64,000 nucleotides of DNA from Kamptonema formosum PCC 10802 (GTDB taxonomy: Bacteria > Cyanobacteriota > Cyanobacteriia > Cyanobacteriales > Oscillatoriaceae), in contig NZ_KB235948.1 of assembly GCF_000332335.1 (NCBI RefSeq), forward strand, positions 5,089,848-5,153,847, read 5' to 3'. Shown piece after piece: positions 1 through 9,796 of this stretch (its first letter is position 1; the number at the start of each line of letters is the position of its first letter). The notes under the pieces were generated by a model. The model made no database searches, was not told the DNA's origin, and saw nothing but the letters and a program-made list of their open reading frames with translations. The translations under genes were made by a program, and so were the position numbers.

Positions 1-429
1 AGCCCTTTTGGATTTTGGATTTTGGATTTTGGATTTTGGATTTTGGATTTGGCATTAAAAACCCGGGCATCAAGGGGTTTTCGTCGGGCGAAAAAATACT
101 ATCTCCTTCAACTTTGTATTATAGCAGTATGCACTTAGGTTAAAACATTAGACCTTCAGGGGGGCGGGACGCCTGCCCTACGTCTATATCCCAGTAGTAA
201 TATGGGTTAGGACAATAGGAGCCGGAGTGCGGGAGTGCAAAAGAGGCCGAAATGTACGAACCTAAGTGGCTGCTGCTATATATTGTTCTAACCAATATGA
301 CTGCTGCTATATAGCACTAGGAAGTTAGGTTAGGGATTCCGGCTAGAATGTTCGCTTCCTTACCCCCTAAACCCTAAACCCTAACCCCTAACCCCTAACC
401 CCTAACCCCTAATCCCTAATCCCTAACCC
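1..429. repeat. Intergenic repeat block (TTTTGGA tract, MITE-like copy, CCCTAAC tract)
   Basis: There is no gene here. Bases 1-50 are a tandem TTTTGGA heptamer. Bases 120-311 are a copy of the TATAGCAGTA-ended mosaic element described in the findings, with a GGCGGGACGCC palindrome inside. Bases 360-435 are a CCCTAAC/CCCCTAA heptamer tract of the STRR type known from filamentous cyanobacteria. The tract runs into the 3' end of the pentapeptide gene on the minus strand. Confidence 0.85.
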
Positions 430-2167
430 CTAATCCTGCAGTGTGAGCGCTAGCCAAATTGCTTTCCCCACCATTGATAAGCGAGCAGATTGTGTGGCTG
501 TTTTCTGCCACCGCACCAGATTTTCTCCGAAAGTCCGATCTTGCTTCGCCCTGTGGGCAATCACTTGAACAATCGCCTTTTGCTGCAGTTCTTCGGTGGA
601 AATTCCCTGGCTTTTCAGGTAATCCAGCAACCGCTGCACGCTCTCTACAAATTGCTCTGGCGCTTGGTTGGCGAGGATATATTGAATCTGGCGCACCACC
701 TCTTGATACACCTGCTGCCGCTTTCCCGATGTCGGTTGCTCTCGCGACGGTGGGAAGGGGGGTGGCTGCGGGGCGGACGCTGATGAGGGCGCGGAATAGT
801 TCAGCAGCGCCGTGATGTTGAGCAGGCGAAAGATGTCGGCGCGGCGGGCGTTTAAGCGCCGCAGCATCTCCGGGTAAAGCTGCAAAATCCGCCCCGCCAC
901 AAGTTTGGCGCTGACAAAATGGTTGGCTTTCAACTTCAGCAAATAGCCATCCTCCCGGGATTCAAACGACTGCACCGTCAGGGTGAGTTCGTGGCTTTCC
1001 AGCTCCACTTGAGCCAGCGCAAACACTAAAGCCTGCCAGTTGGGAGGTTGTGGGAAGGAAACTTCCACCACTGACTCCTTGACTTGCCGGTGCTGGCCCA
1101 ACTCTCCGGGATCAAAATCCCGACCGGCTGGGTAGCGCTCCTTGGGGCTTTTGGTGGCGTAGTTGAAGTCCGTAAAGATGTACCGGCAGTCCACCTTGGA
1201 GAAATCGACGAATTCCAGGTGCCAGTTGTGGGTGCAGCAGCCAGTCATTTTCGCGCCATCGAGATTGGTGGGGATCAGCCGGCTCTCCAGCAGGTAGGCG
1301 TCTCTCAAATCCGCTTCGCTCAAGGTGGCGTCTTTCAGATACGCCCCACTCAAGTCCGCCCGCCGCAAATCGGCTCCCCGCAAAGACGCCTCACTTAAGT
1401 CTGAGCGCAACAGGTAGGCGTCTTGCAGGTTGGCTCGCAGTAAGTGGGAGTTTTTGAAGCTGGTTTTCAGCAGGTAGGCTCCCGTGAGGTTGGCTCGGCT
1501 CAAGTCAGCGCTGTCTAGCGTCGCTTCGCTCAAGTCCGCGCCGGTGAGAACCACCCGGTGCAAGTCCGCCTGAGTGAGATTTGCCAGACGCAGATTGACA
1601 GCGCTGAGGTTGGCTTCAATCAGGTTGGCTCCAATTAAGAGCGCTTCTCGCATGGAAGCTTCTTCCATGTGGCTCTCCCGCAGATTGGCACCCGTCAGGT
1701 TGGCACCGGTGAGGCTGGCTCGCCGCAAATTGGCTTCCATCAATTCCGCCCGCAACAGCTGGGCACCATTGAGTTTCGCCCTTTCCAGATTGATTTGGTC
1801 GAGCTTGGAGTCGGTGAGATCGCAGCCGGTGAGGTCGGCTTCTTGCAGGACGGCCCAGTTGAGGTCGGCTTCCTGCAGGGAAGCCATCCGCAGATCCACT
1901 TTGCTGAGATTTGCGCCACTCAATATGGCTTGGTTGAGATTGCTGCCGGTGAGCGCTGCGCTGCGGAGATCGGCGCGGCGCTTTCCTTGCGCCGGTGAGC
2001 TGGCTGTGCGTAATCGACGCCCAGCTGAGGTTGGCACCGCACAGATCTGAGCCGGTCAGGTCGATATTGCGCAGATTCGCCCCGCTCAGGCTGGCACCGG
2101 CGAGGTCAATGTGCGAAAAATTCCGCTCTCCCTGTTGGTAGCGATCTAGAAGCTCCTTGACTTGCAT
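430..2167 (-). pseudogene. Pentapeptide-repeat protein, frameshifted near 1981-1988
   Basis: The chosen start is the ATG at 2167 (protein begins MQVKELLDRYQQGERNF), with AGGG upstream. A typical A(D/N)LXX pentapeptide-repeat beta-helix follows (GADLSEATLDSADLSRANL and similar) for about 270 residues. The C-terminal region of about 230 residues is helical, with no recognised fold. Repeats run in one frame down to about 1989 and continue in another frame from about 1980. The junction on the minus strand reads GGCGCAAGGAAAGCGCC, one base more than an unbroken repeat needs. Seen: the reading-frame break in continuous repeats. Inferred: a single-base insertion (mutation or assembly error), with +1 frameshifting at the AGG codon much less likely. 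Such proteins are usually scaffolds of unknown target. Confidence 0.85.
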
Positions 2168-2550
2168 TTTGGCCCTTAGGGCAGTTAGCGATAGCGGATA
2201 GCTCTGACAGAACTCAGGCAAAATTAAGCGCCGGCAGCAAGCTGCGGGGAGCGCTGACAGGGCACCCTGCTGTGTGAGTTGGGGACACGCTGTGAGGGCA
2301 GTGCCGGTGGCGGCTGCGGTAAGTTTCAATCCCGTTTCCGGGATTCAGCTGGCCAAAGTTCTTGTCCTCCTACCCCCTGCTGAAATCATTGTCGCATTGA
2401 AATGGGCAACGCTTGCACAACTGGGATGCTCCGTAGAACCTTGAACCTTACTGCCACCCTTAGCCGCGCTCGGAACGGAAACAAGGGGATATCGCCAAAG
2501 TTGACCCACTGTTACAATTGCGGTGGCACTGACTCTATAGATATAGTCCT
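2168..2550. other. Divergent intergenic region
   Basis: This 383-base spacer separates the divergent pentapeptide and TPR genes. I see no gene and no convincing -35/-10 pair. TATAGATATAG lies about 10 bases before the TPR start and could be part of a promoter or leader. Confidence 0.5.
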
Positions 2551-3714
2551 ATGAAGCGCACTCTCAAATGGCTCTCTATTATTACTGCCGCTGTTAGCAT
2601 TGGCGTTCAAGTGCCCGTTTGGGCTGAGGGCAATGACCCCGCAGCGCAGGCTAAGCCAGAGCCGGCGGCTTCAGACAAACCGGCACCGGCTCAGAGTGCC
2701 CCAGAAACGCCGGCGAAACCCGAGCCGGCGGCTTCAGACAAACCGGCACCGGCTCAGAGTGCCCCAGAAACGCCGGCGAAACCCGAGCCGGCGGCTTCAG
2801 ACAAACCGGCACCGTCTCACAATACCCCAGACACTCCCAAAAAGCCAGAGCCCGCAGCCCCCGACAGACCGGCACCGGCTCAGAATACCCCAGAAACCCC
2901 CAAAAAGCCCGAGCCGGCGGCTCCCGACAAGCCGGCACCGGCTCAGAATACCCCAGAAACCCCCAAAAAGCCCGAGCCGGCGGCTCCCGACAAGCCGGCA
3001 GCTTCAGAGTCGGGGGATGTGCTGCAGTTGCTGAACCGAGGGCGGTATCTGGCGAGCAGGAAACAGTACGAACAAGCGCTGGCCATTTACGAGCAGGCGC
3101 TGAGCCTCAAGCCCGATTCAGCCGCCGCACTGGCAGGCAAAGGGGCGATGCTCGCACAGTTGAGCCGGTATGACGCCGCGATAGCCGCTTTGCAGAAAGC
3201 TACGGATCTCAAGGGCGATTACTCTCTGGCTTGGTTCGAGCGCGGCGTGGTGCTCAGGGACATGAACCGCAACGAAGAAGCGGTGCAGGCGTTTGACAGG
3301 GCGATTCAAGTCAATAATCAGTGGGGCGGCGAAACGCTTGAAGCAGCTTGGAGTCACAAAGGTTCGGCGCTGTGGAAGCTGGGGCGCAAAGAAGAAGCGC
3401 TGGCAGCTTTTGACAGAGCGACTGGCATCAATCCCCAATTTGCCCTGGCCTGGTACAATCGCGCTACAGCTTTATTGCAGTTACAGCAGTACGAAAATGC
3501 GATAGAAGCTTATGACAGAGCCTTGCAAAGCAGGGGGGAGTGGGGAATGGATACCAGCCCTTCTAATGCGTGGTACAATCGGGGCGTGGCGCTAGAACAG
3601 CTGAAGCGCTACGAAGACGCCATCAATTCTTATGACCGAGCGCTGAGAGTTACTCCCAATCACCTGAAGGCGAGACAGCGGCTGGCTGCTTTGCGCCGGC
3701 AGTTAGGGCGCTAG
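2551..3714 (+). CDS. Secreted TPR protein with Pro/Ala-rich tandem repeats
   Basis: The 387-residue protein starts with a signal peptide (MKRTLKWLSIITAAVS..., likely cut after VWA). Residues ~34-150 hold five to six copies of a 21-residue repeat with core KPEPAASDKPAPAQ, drifting from ASDKPAPAQSAPETPA to APDKPAPAQNTPETPK, which matches 63-base DNA repeats. Residues ~155-385 contain about six TPR units (for example LAWYNRATALLQLQQYENAIEAY). TPRs mediate protein-protein contacts. The Pro-rich stretch probably spans the periplasm or cell wall. No enzymatic domain is visible, so the partner is unknown. The gene is monocistronic. The ribosome binding site is weak. Confidence 0.9.
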   Translation: MKRTLKWLSIITAAVSIGVQVPVWAEGNDPAAQAKPEPAASDKPAPAQSAPETPAKPEPAASDKPAPAQSAPETPAKPEPAASDKPAPSHNTPDTPKKPEPAAPDRPAPAQNTPETPKKPEPAAPDKPAPAQNTPETPKKPEPAAPDKPAASESGDVLQLLNRGRYLASRKQYEQALAIYEQALSLKPDSAAALAGKGAMLAQLSRYDAAIAALQKATDLKGDYSLAWFERGVVLRDMNRNEEAVQAFDRAIQVNNQWGGETLEAAWSHKGSALWKLGRKEEALAAFDRATGINPQFALAWYNRATALLQLQQYENAIEAYDRALQSRGEWGMDTSPSNAWYNRGVALEQLKRYEDAINSYDRALRVTPNHLKARQRLAALRRQLGR

Positions 3715-3798
3715 GCTTATTGTGCATTTTAGATGGTGTTTTGGGGGTGCGGCAGGCGTCTCGCCTGTGCTCTCGCCTCTATATCGCTCTGGCGCTGA

Positions 3799-5313
3799 TT
3801 AAGGCAGCCAGCGAGGGCGGACACCGATAAAGGGCAGCTGTTCTGGCTGCGTGGGGGTGCCGGCAGTTTCCCCGAGCGGTATAACAGGCAGCAGCCACAT
3901 GCGACTGGTTTTCACCGTTTCCCCCGCAGACGTGCGCGGACCGATAGTTTGCGACTTGTTTTGCCGGTCGATGACCAGCTGGTCGAACAAAATCGCCAAA
4001 CCGTCGGGTGCCAGACTCATTTGTATGTCCCGCTGCTGCGGGAGAACAACCAGCGGCGTCACTTTAGCGCTCTTGAGGTCAATCGCCGCGATATAAGGTT
4101 CTTCCTGGTACTGCTCACCTTTGAGCAACTGCGTCAGCAAGCAATAGACCGTTGCGCCATCAGGGGCGAACTGGGCGCTGATAATCGAGCCGGTGGTGCG
4201 CAGGAGTTCTTTCTGCACGCCCCGGTTAGTCACCAAAAACAGCGAGCGGGTGTAATCCGGGTTAAATTGCACCATTGCCGCCGCAGAATTATCCCTGGCA
4301 AAGCTGAGCAACCGGCCAAACTTCGGCAGAAAATCAATCGGTTTTGCCTGCGATTCCTCCTGCGGTTGCAGCGGCACAATCGCCACCCCTTGTCCTTGGG
4401 CAATCGCCATAGAATTATTATCCGGCGCAATCAGAAACTCGCCCCCCGGTTGAGTTTCCAAACGTCTCGGCGCGGCGGGCGGCTGAATTATCCAGATGCC
4501 AAAATCTTTGCCCGGATTTTTCCGGCTCACCCGCTGCACGGCGATGGTCTTGCCATCCGGCGACAGGTCAAATCTCAGGTTCTGGTAGTCGGAGCTGTCT
4601 AAAATCCGCTCAATTTTGCCAGCCTTTTCGGAGCGCGAGCCGGATTTTTCCGGGGAGTTCGGGTGAATGCCGGTGGTCACCGTGTACAGCTGCGCGTCAA
4701 AGGAGCCTTTAGCAAACTCCGAGCGGTTTTCAGCAGAAAATAGAATCCGGTCTCCATCGGGATAGGGCTCAAAGTCCATAACCACCTGCTCTGGTGGCGT
4801 CAGGGGAACCGGTTTCTGGCCTTGTGTGACATTCACCAGCATTAACCTTCCCGCTTCTTTCTCCTCAACCCCGAGATAGACAAAGGCGCGGTCGCGGCTG
4901 CGAAACTGGCCGGTGAAAGGCTCAATTTGCACTTTCTTGCCCGTGTCTTTGCTGTAAATATCTAGCGCCTTTTGCAACTCTAGCTTGTAGGCGGTGCCAT
5001 AGGCCGGCGGCGCAGTCAGCGTATAGGCCATCCGACGCCCAGCCCAGCTGATCTTACCGGGCAGGGGCGGCTCTATGCGCAGGTTCTCTTCCACACTGGT
5101 GCGATCCATCGGGCGGCTGAAGGTGAGGATGAAGCGCGTATCCGAGGCTCCCACTTGTTTATTTCCCCAGCTGAAGTCCCTCACGCGGGGGACAGTCTGG
5201 TCTCCTTGCCACAAAAGCAGCCCAATCAGCACGCTCAGCACCAGCATCAGCAAAATGGCCGCGCGGTCGATCGGTTGGAAAAACTGCTTGGAAGTTACAT
5301 CTGAGCTTGACAT
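3799..5313 (-). CDS. Membrane-anchored protein with Big_5/Ig-like domain and PD40/WD40-like propeller repeats
   Basis: The 504-residue protein has one N-terminal transmembrane segment (AAILLMLVLSVLIGLLLW, ~residues 18-35) with the rest outside. Residues ~45-140 resemble an SbsA/Big_5 Ig-like domain (FILTFSRPMDRTSVEENLRI...GTAYKLELQKAL). The remainder has repeats such as FDLSPDGKTIAVQR, LIAPDNNSMAIAQ and ISAQFAPDGATVYCL, typical of beta-propeller PD40 blades. Such proteins are conserved in cyanobacteria without a known function. A propeller on an Ig stalk suggests binding in the periplasm or lumen. The gene stands alone on the minus strand, tail to tail with the TPR gene. Confidence 0.8.
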   Translation of the reverse strand: MSSSDVTSKQFFQPIDRAAILLMLVLSVLIGLLLWQGDQTVPRVRDFSWGNKQVGASDTRFILTFSRPMDRTSVEENLRIEPPLPGKISWAGRRMAYTLTAPPAYGTAYKLELQKALDIYSKDTGKKVQIEPFTGQFRSRDRAFVYLGVEEKEAGRLMLVNVTQGQKPVPLTPPEQVVMDFEPYPDGDRILFSAENRSEFAKGSFDAQLYTVTTGIHPNSPEKSGSRSEKAGKIERILDSSDYQNLRFDLSPDGKTIAVQRVSRKNPGKDFGIWIIQPPAAPRRLETQPGGEFLIAPDNNSMAIAQGQGVAIVPLQPQEESQAKPIDFLPKFGRLLSFARDNSAAAMVQFNPDYTRSLFLVTNRGVQKELLRTTGSIISAQFAPDGATVYCLLTQLLKGEQYQEEPYIAAIDLKSAKVTPLVVLPQQRDIQMSLAPDGLAILFDQLVIDRQNKSQTIGPRTSAGETVKTSRMWLLPVIPLGETAGTPTQPEQLPFIGVRPRWLP

Positions 5314-5580
5314 CGGCTTGAAAGCTTAAAATTTTGGTACTGTTTTATTAGCCTAGCGGACAGCGCTAGCATTTGACCAGGCGATCCCCTCCCGCCCGTG
5401 AACTGTCCTGTGTTACGCTGTTTCTCGGTTTGACTTGCCAGTCAATTCAACGGCTACCTCGCCAGGGGTTGCTCAGCATTCATTCTTCAATGAGTTGCCA
5501 AGAGCGGGACTCTCTAATCTATTATACATTCGCACACCCCTCTAAAATCGAATTTTTCACTTCTCAAATCGCTCTCACTC

Positions 5581-6165
5581 ATGGTACAACCCTCTCTGAC
5601 ACATTTAGGTAATGAAATCTTTCTAGTTGAGCGACTGCTCAATCCCTCCCTGTGTGACCATATCATCCAGATTGCCGAGTGCGCCCAGTTTGGCCAAGCC
5701 GGAATTGCGCTGGAAATCTCAGACCCACAGCTTCGCAATAATGATCAGCTGCGGCTAGAGGGCAGCTCCCTTCTGGACTCCACCAATGAGCTGTTGCTTG
5801 GCGCGGTTGCCATCATTCAAAACCTGCTTTACCAGCACTACGGTATCCTCTTTGCCCACGTCGAGACTTGCTCCATCCTCCGCTATCAAAAAGGACAGTT
5901 CTACAAGCGCCATATTGATAACTTACTGCTGCCCAGCCGGCTTGAAGAAGCCGCCAACGGTATCCCAATCAGGGATATCAGTGTTGTCGGCTACCTGACA
6001 GAGTATTTTGAAGGAGGAGAGACTTTCTTTGACCGGCAAAATTTGAAAGTAAAGCCCGAAATGGGAAGTGTCTTAGTGTTTCCAGCTTACTACACCCACC
6101 CTCATCAATCCCTGCCGGTAAGCGAAGGGAAAAAATATTGCTTTACCACTTGGCTATTTCATTAA
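5581..6165 (+). CDS. 2OG-Fe(II) oxygenase (prolyl-4-hydroxylase-like)
   Basis: The 194-residue protein has the iron-binding HxD of the double-stranded beta-helix dioxygenases in FYKRHIDNLL (~residues 104-108). The distal His lies in YYTHPHQSLPV (~178-180), and the 2-oxoglutarate-contacting Lys/Arg in GKKYCF. The stretch VVGYLTEYFEGGETFF is the usual P4Hc core. It probably hydroxylates a protein or small substrate using O2, 2OG and ascorbate, but the substrate is unknown. It starts at ATG 5581. Its 3' end faces the convergent TIGR03943 gene across a palindrome array. Confidence 0.88.
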   Translation: MVQPSLTHLGNEIFLVERLLNPSLCDHIIQIAECAQFGQAGIALEISDPQLRNNDQLRLEGSSLLDSTNELLLGAVAIIQNLLYQHYGILFAHVETCSILRYQKGQFYKRHIDNLLLPSRLEEAANGIPIRDISVVGYLTEYFEGGETFFDRQNLKVKPEMGSVLVFPAYYTHPHQSLPVSEGKKYCFTTWLFH

Positions 6166-6230
6166 CTATTGCCTCTCGTTTCCTCTCGTGACCTGGCTCC
6201 TGCCCAGTCCCTACAGGGATCTTTTTGTTC

Positions 6231-6464
6231 AAAGTTTGTAGTTGGGCTAAAGCCCAAAGTTCGTAGTTGGGCTTTAGCCCAAAGTTTGTAGTTGGGCTAA
6301 AGCCCAAAAGTTCGTAGTTGGGCTTTAGCCCAAAAGTTCGTAGTTGGGCTTTAGCCCAAAAGTTCGTAGTTGGGCTTCAGCCCAAAAGTTCGTAGTTGGG
6401 CTTTAGCCCAAAAGTTCGTAGTTGGGCTTTAGCCCAAAGGTTCGTAGTTGGGCTTTAGCCCAAC
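6231..6464. repeat. Nine-unit array of TTGGGCTTTAGCCCAA palindromes
   Basis: About nine units of 25-26 bases, each GTAGTTGGGCTTTAGCCCAA plus a short AAAGTTC linker, lie between two convergent genes. Units 1 and 3 carry the TAAA version of the palindrome centre and unit 6 has a CAG variant. Each unit can form a hairpin. Shorter arrays of the same family occur at 49305-49380 and 62839-62968. Confidence 0.95.
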
Positions 6465-6476
6465 CGGCTTGAAACA

Positions 6477-7259
6477 CTAATACTCGTAGGGATTCTTGGG
6501 TTTTGGAATCTGCTTGAGCGAACTGGCTTCGATAGTGAGCTGGCGCTTGTTTGCTAGCGTTTCGGTAATCATCTGACCTTCGATTTCCAGCCAGGTGTCT
6601 GGAGGATAAGCAGTGCGGCTTTGCGGCAACTTCACCGGCAGCCCCACCGGATAAGCGTCTGCAGCGCAGCAGGTGAGGACAAACCGAGCCACCAGCAGGT
6701 ACTGTTCGGGTAAGTTGGGAGGATGGATGACAAATCCCTGCACTTTCACTTTTTCGCCGGTGTGGTCGTCTGGTTCGGGATAGACATTTAATGTCCGCAC
6801 CCAGTCAATGAGCGAGCGCTCCTCAGGGCGGGTGGCGGTGCGAAACGTTGGCGGTTGCGGTCGCGTCACAGATAAAATGTCCGTCACTCCCCGGTCAAGT
6901 GCGGTTTCGCTGGCAAAAACCTGGGGCGTAATCGCTATCCCGAGAATCGCCGTGACGAGCAGCAAAATACTGCCCAAACCGGGGGGGAACAAACTGATAT
7001 GCCCGCCGGTGGGACTGACCGGCGCTGAGGAAAATTTGCCCAGTCGCCGCAAGAGTTGCAGCGCCCTCAAAGTGCTGATGCCTATCAAGATAGCACCTGC
7101 AGCGACCACCAGCCAAAAATAATTCGGGTGAATCAGCAGGTATAACTTGTCCGTGAGCCAGTATTTCACCAGTAAAATTCCCCAGGCTCCCAGGGCAAAA
7201 ACATCCAGCCAGGGCAATAAATGGTTATTCGCTTTGTTTGAGCTTTCAGTCGGTTTCAT
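6477..7259 (-). CDS. TIGR03943/YcgQ-like membrane protein
   Basis: The 260-residue protein has three hydrophobic segments (~residues 15-32, 45-62, 95-115) and then a soluble domain. That domain carries VYPEPDDHTGEKVKVQGFV and the conserved LTCCAADA cysteine pair. This matches the TIGR03943/DUF1980 family, which is usually encoded beside a COG0701 permease, as here, and is often linked to metal (zinc) homeostasis. Inferred role: partner of the permease encoded upstream in handling a metal or thiol-reactive ligand at the membrane. The two genes are separated by 413 bases of repeats, so co-transcription is likely but not certain. Confidence 0.87.
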   Translation of the reverse strand: MKPTESSNKANNHLLPWLDVFALGAWGILLVKYWLTDKLYLLIHPNYFWLVVAAGAILIGISTLRALQLLRRLGKFSSAPVSPTGGHISLFPPGLGSILLLVTAILGIAITPQVFASETALDRGVTDILSVTRPQPPTFRTATRPEERSLIDWVRTLNVYPEPDDHTGEKVKVQGFVIHPPNLPEQYLLVARFVLTCCAADAYPVGLPVKLPQSRTAYPPDTWLEIEGQMITETLANKRQLTIEASSLKQIPKPKNPYEY

Positions 7260-7672
7260 CAGCGTCCACAGGTTCTATATTTACTCTCGCACTCTCTTTC
7301 CTTTACACTTTGTAGGGTGCGTTCCGTATCCCCCTCGCACTCTGTATGGTGCTTCTCCTGAAGCGGAACGCACCCTACGAATTCAGTACCGTGGTTCTCC
7401 TGAAGCAGAACGCCCCCTATTTTGCACTCTGTAGCGTTCGCATCCCCTAAAACTTTGTGCTGCGGTTCTCCTTCAGCGGAGCGCACCCTACTTCTTTCAT
7501 CGGGAGCATCCCGTTTTTGCAAAGATGTTACCCTCACCCCCCTAACCCCCCTCTCCCAGGGCGGGAGAGGGGGGAAAAACTAAGAATTCTCCCCTCTCCC
7601 CTTGTGGGAGAGGGGTTGGGGGTGAGGGGGATTACAAAAATGGGATGCTCCCCTTTCATCTCGCTCACCCAC
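7260..7672. repeat. Repeat-filled spacer between YcgQ-like and permease genes
   Basis: This spacer holds several palindrome families and no gene. TAGGGTGCGTTCC and its complement GGAACGCACCCTA bracket 7313-7380. A degenerate copy ends near 7493. A GGGAGCATCCC motif lies at 7502. A long GGGAGAGGGG/CCCCTCTCCC inverted repeat spans 7530-7635. Confidence 0.8.
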
Positions 7673-8704
7673 TTAACTGAAATGCAAATTGAGAGCCAGG
7701 GTCAGCAAAAAAGTCAGCTGAGCGGCAAGAGCGAACAAGTAAAACACAGCCTTTCTCTTGAAAACCATCAGCATCAGCCCAACGCCTTTGAGGTCAATCA
7801 TCGGCCCAAACACTAAGAAAGCCAGCAGGGAACCGCTGGTAAAGGTGGAAGCAAAAGAAAGCGCGAAAAATGAATCCACCGTCGAACAGATGGAGACGAC
7901 TGCTGCCAGCACCAGCATAGCAACAATAGAAGTCACCGGCCCCTGGCCCAGGGAGAGGATCAGGTCACGGGGAGCAGCGACTTGAAGGATGGCGGCGATG
8001 GCGCTCCCCATCACTAACACCGCGCCCAACTCCCTAAGCTCCTGCACTGTATTGTCCAGCAACAGCCGCAGCTTGTCTGGCAGGGGTTTCTTGGCAGTGC
8101 TGTAGGCGAGCGAAGATGCCTGCAGCACCGATGGGTCCAGGCGCACCGGCGCTCCAGGCTCGCCCAGCAAAAACGTACCCGACTGCAACAGCAGCGACGG
8201 CGGCTCAGCCCCACCGGCAGGCTCGGGTTTGGGCGGGGAATACCTGGGAATGGCGCGAGCCACAGCCGGTTGCAGCAGGGGGCGCAAGTCAGCCTGAGCG
8301 CTGAACACCCAGCCAATGATAGTGGCTATGGCCAGGGAAAATACAACCCGCAGCACCACGATCTCCGGCTGGTCCCGAAACGCAGTCCAGGTTGACCAAA
8401 TCACTATCGGGTTGATTGTCGGCGCAGCCAGTAAAAACCCAACCGCCACGGATGCCGGCACCCCCTGCATCAGCAACCGCCGCGCCACCGGCACGTTGCC
8501 GCACTCGCACACCGGAAACAAAAAGCCCACCGAACTGCCGACTAAAGCCCCCAGCAGCGGGTTGCGGGGCAGCTTTTGGATCAGGAAGCCCTCATCGACA
8601 AACAGCAGCAGCAAACCTGAAAACACAACCCCCAGCAGCAGGAAGGGGATCGCTTCCACTAACAAACTTAAGAAGATAGTAAAAGCCTGGTTGAGTTGAT
8701 TCAT
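7673..8704 (-). CDS. COG0701/DUF318 (ArsP_2-type) permease
   Basis: I prefer the ATG at 8704 (MNQLNQAFTIFLSLLVEAIPF), giving 343 residues. The frame is open further upstream but that stretch is not membrane-like. Two sets of transmembrane helices flank a soluble loop (~residues 160-230). The conserved VCECGNVPVARRLL near residue 70 carries the Cys-x-Cys pair and FGPMIDLKGVGLM lies near the end, both typical of DUF318/YraQ permeases. Family members export organoarsenicals or are linked to metal handling. Here the substrate is unknown. The TIGR03943 partner lies downstream on the same strand. Confidence 0.87.
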   Translation of the reverse strand: MNQLNQAFTIFLSLLVEAIPFLLLGVVFSGLLLLFVDEGFLIQKLPRNPLLGALVGSSVGFLFPVCECGNVPVARRLLMQGVPASVAVGFLLAAPTINPIVIWSTWTAFRDQPEIVVLRVVFSLAIATIIGWVFSAQADLRPLLQPAVARAIPRYSPPKPEPAGGAEPPSLLLQSGTFLLGEPGAPVRLDPSVLQASSLAYSTAKKPLPDKLRLLLDNTVQELRELGAVLVMGSAIAAILQVAAPRDLILSLGQGPVTSIVAMLVLAAVVSICSTVDSFFALSFASTFTSGSLLAFLVFGPMIDLKGVGLMLMVFKRKAVFYLFALAAQLTFLLTLALNLHFS

Positions 8705-9796
8705 GCGGGTTAGTGTGAGGAGCCTTACTTGGATGCTCTGTCTAGCCATTTGCCATAACAGCAGCTTACAGAAAATCCGCCCCAAATCCCACCCCTCAGG
8801 GTTGGCTGCAGATTGTCCGCCCCATATTCTCGCCGCCACGGCACTCAACGGTGCGGCGGGGGAGTTCTGTCCTTTGGCCCAGTCGCCTCCCGCACGGAGC
8901 GCCGGCTATAGCAGTATGCACTTAGGTTAGAACATTAGACCTTCAGGGGGGGCGGACGCCTGCCCTACGTCTATATAGCAGTAAGCATTTAGGAAACCTA
9001 CATTCCGGCCTCCCTTGCTCCAGAGCTCCCGAAGCTTCTATTGTTCTAACCAATATGACTGCTGCTATATCAACTGCCGGTGTCCCTCCGGCGCTCCTCT
9101 AAATCGAGAAGCACAGGGGGTTCCGGGGAAAGGGCGCTTGTGAGCGCCCCCGGCGCTCTTCTTTCGCAAAAAAACTCCCCTGCCGCCTCCCGAAATTTAC
9201 TGAACCCGCCTGCAGTTGCCTCTACAGCTCCCAGTATAATTTCTTAATAAACAGAACCTCTCACCGCTAGCCCGGACACAGGCCGTTACATGTGGCCCTG
9301 CGGCAAATTTTTGTTACCGGCACCTGGCGTTCTCTTAAAGCACCTGTCTGAAAGGCGTTTAGGGTTAACAAAAAGTTAAAATTATCTTAATATTAAATTA
9401 GGTTTGAAGAAATAAAAGTTTAAAAAACTTTACAGAACAAAAGAGTAGCTATATCGATGACAGAGCGCCATTTTCAAAAGCAATTCAAATCATTGTGCTA
9501 ACATCATTAGGAGGATAGGGCGCGCACCTATTTGGAAGTAATAGCGGATCGAGGTGCCGGCATTCTGCCTCTCCCTCACCCCGCTCTGCCGCCAGCGATC
9601 TTTTACGCCGGCGTTTCGGGTTTTCCGCCGGCTCAAACGAGCTGGTTTGGGAACAAGCTCGCTCGCCATAGCATTGGAACTCGCAGACTCTCTGCTGCGA
9701 GAGAGCCGCAAGATTTTTTGCGGATAGAAGCTTCCCTGAAGATAGCCAGTGTGCTTTTCGAGCAGAATAACGTAAACTTCCGTTACTGTTTATGGT
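8705..9796. other. Long intergenic region with MITE-like copy and AT-rich tract
   Basis: There is no supported gene. Bases 8907-9069 are a complete TATAGCAGTA mosaic element (left unit plus inner module). Bases 9355-9440 are strongly AT-rich (GTTAACAAAAAGTTAAAATT) and could be a promoter region for the signalling gene at 9797. A short open frame across 9532-9945 overlaps the next gene and looks spurious. Confidence 0.65.

Noticed and set aside
6231-6464. CRISPR-like array
   Set aside because: Regular palindromic units, but linkers are only about 6-10 bases and nearly identical. There are no unique spacers, leader or cas genes.
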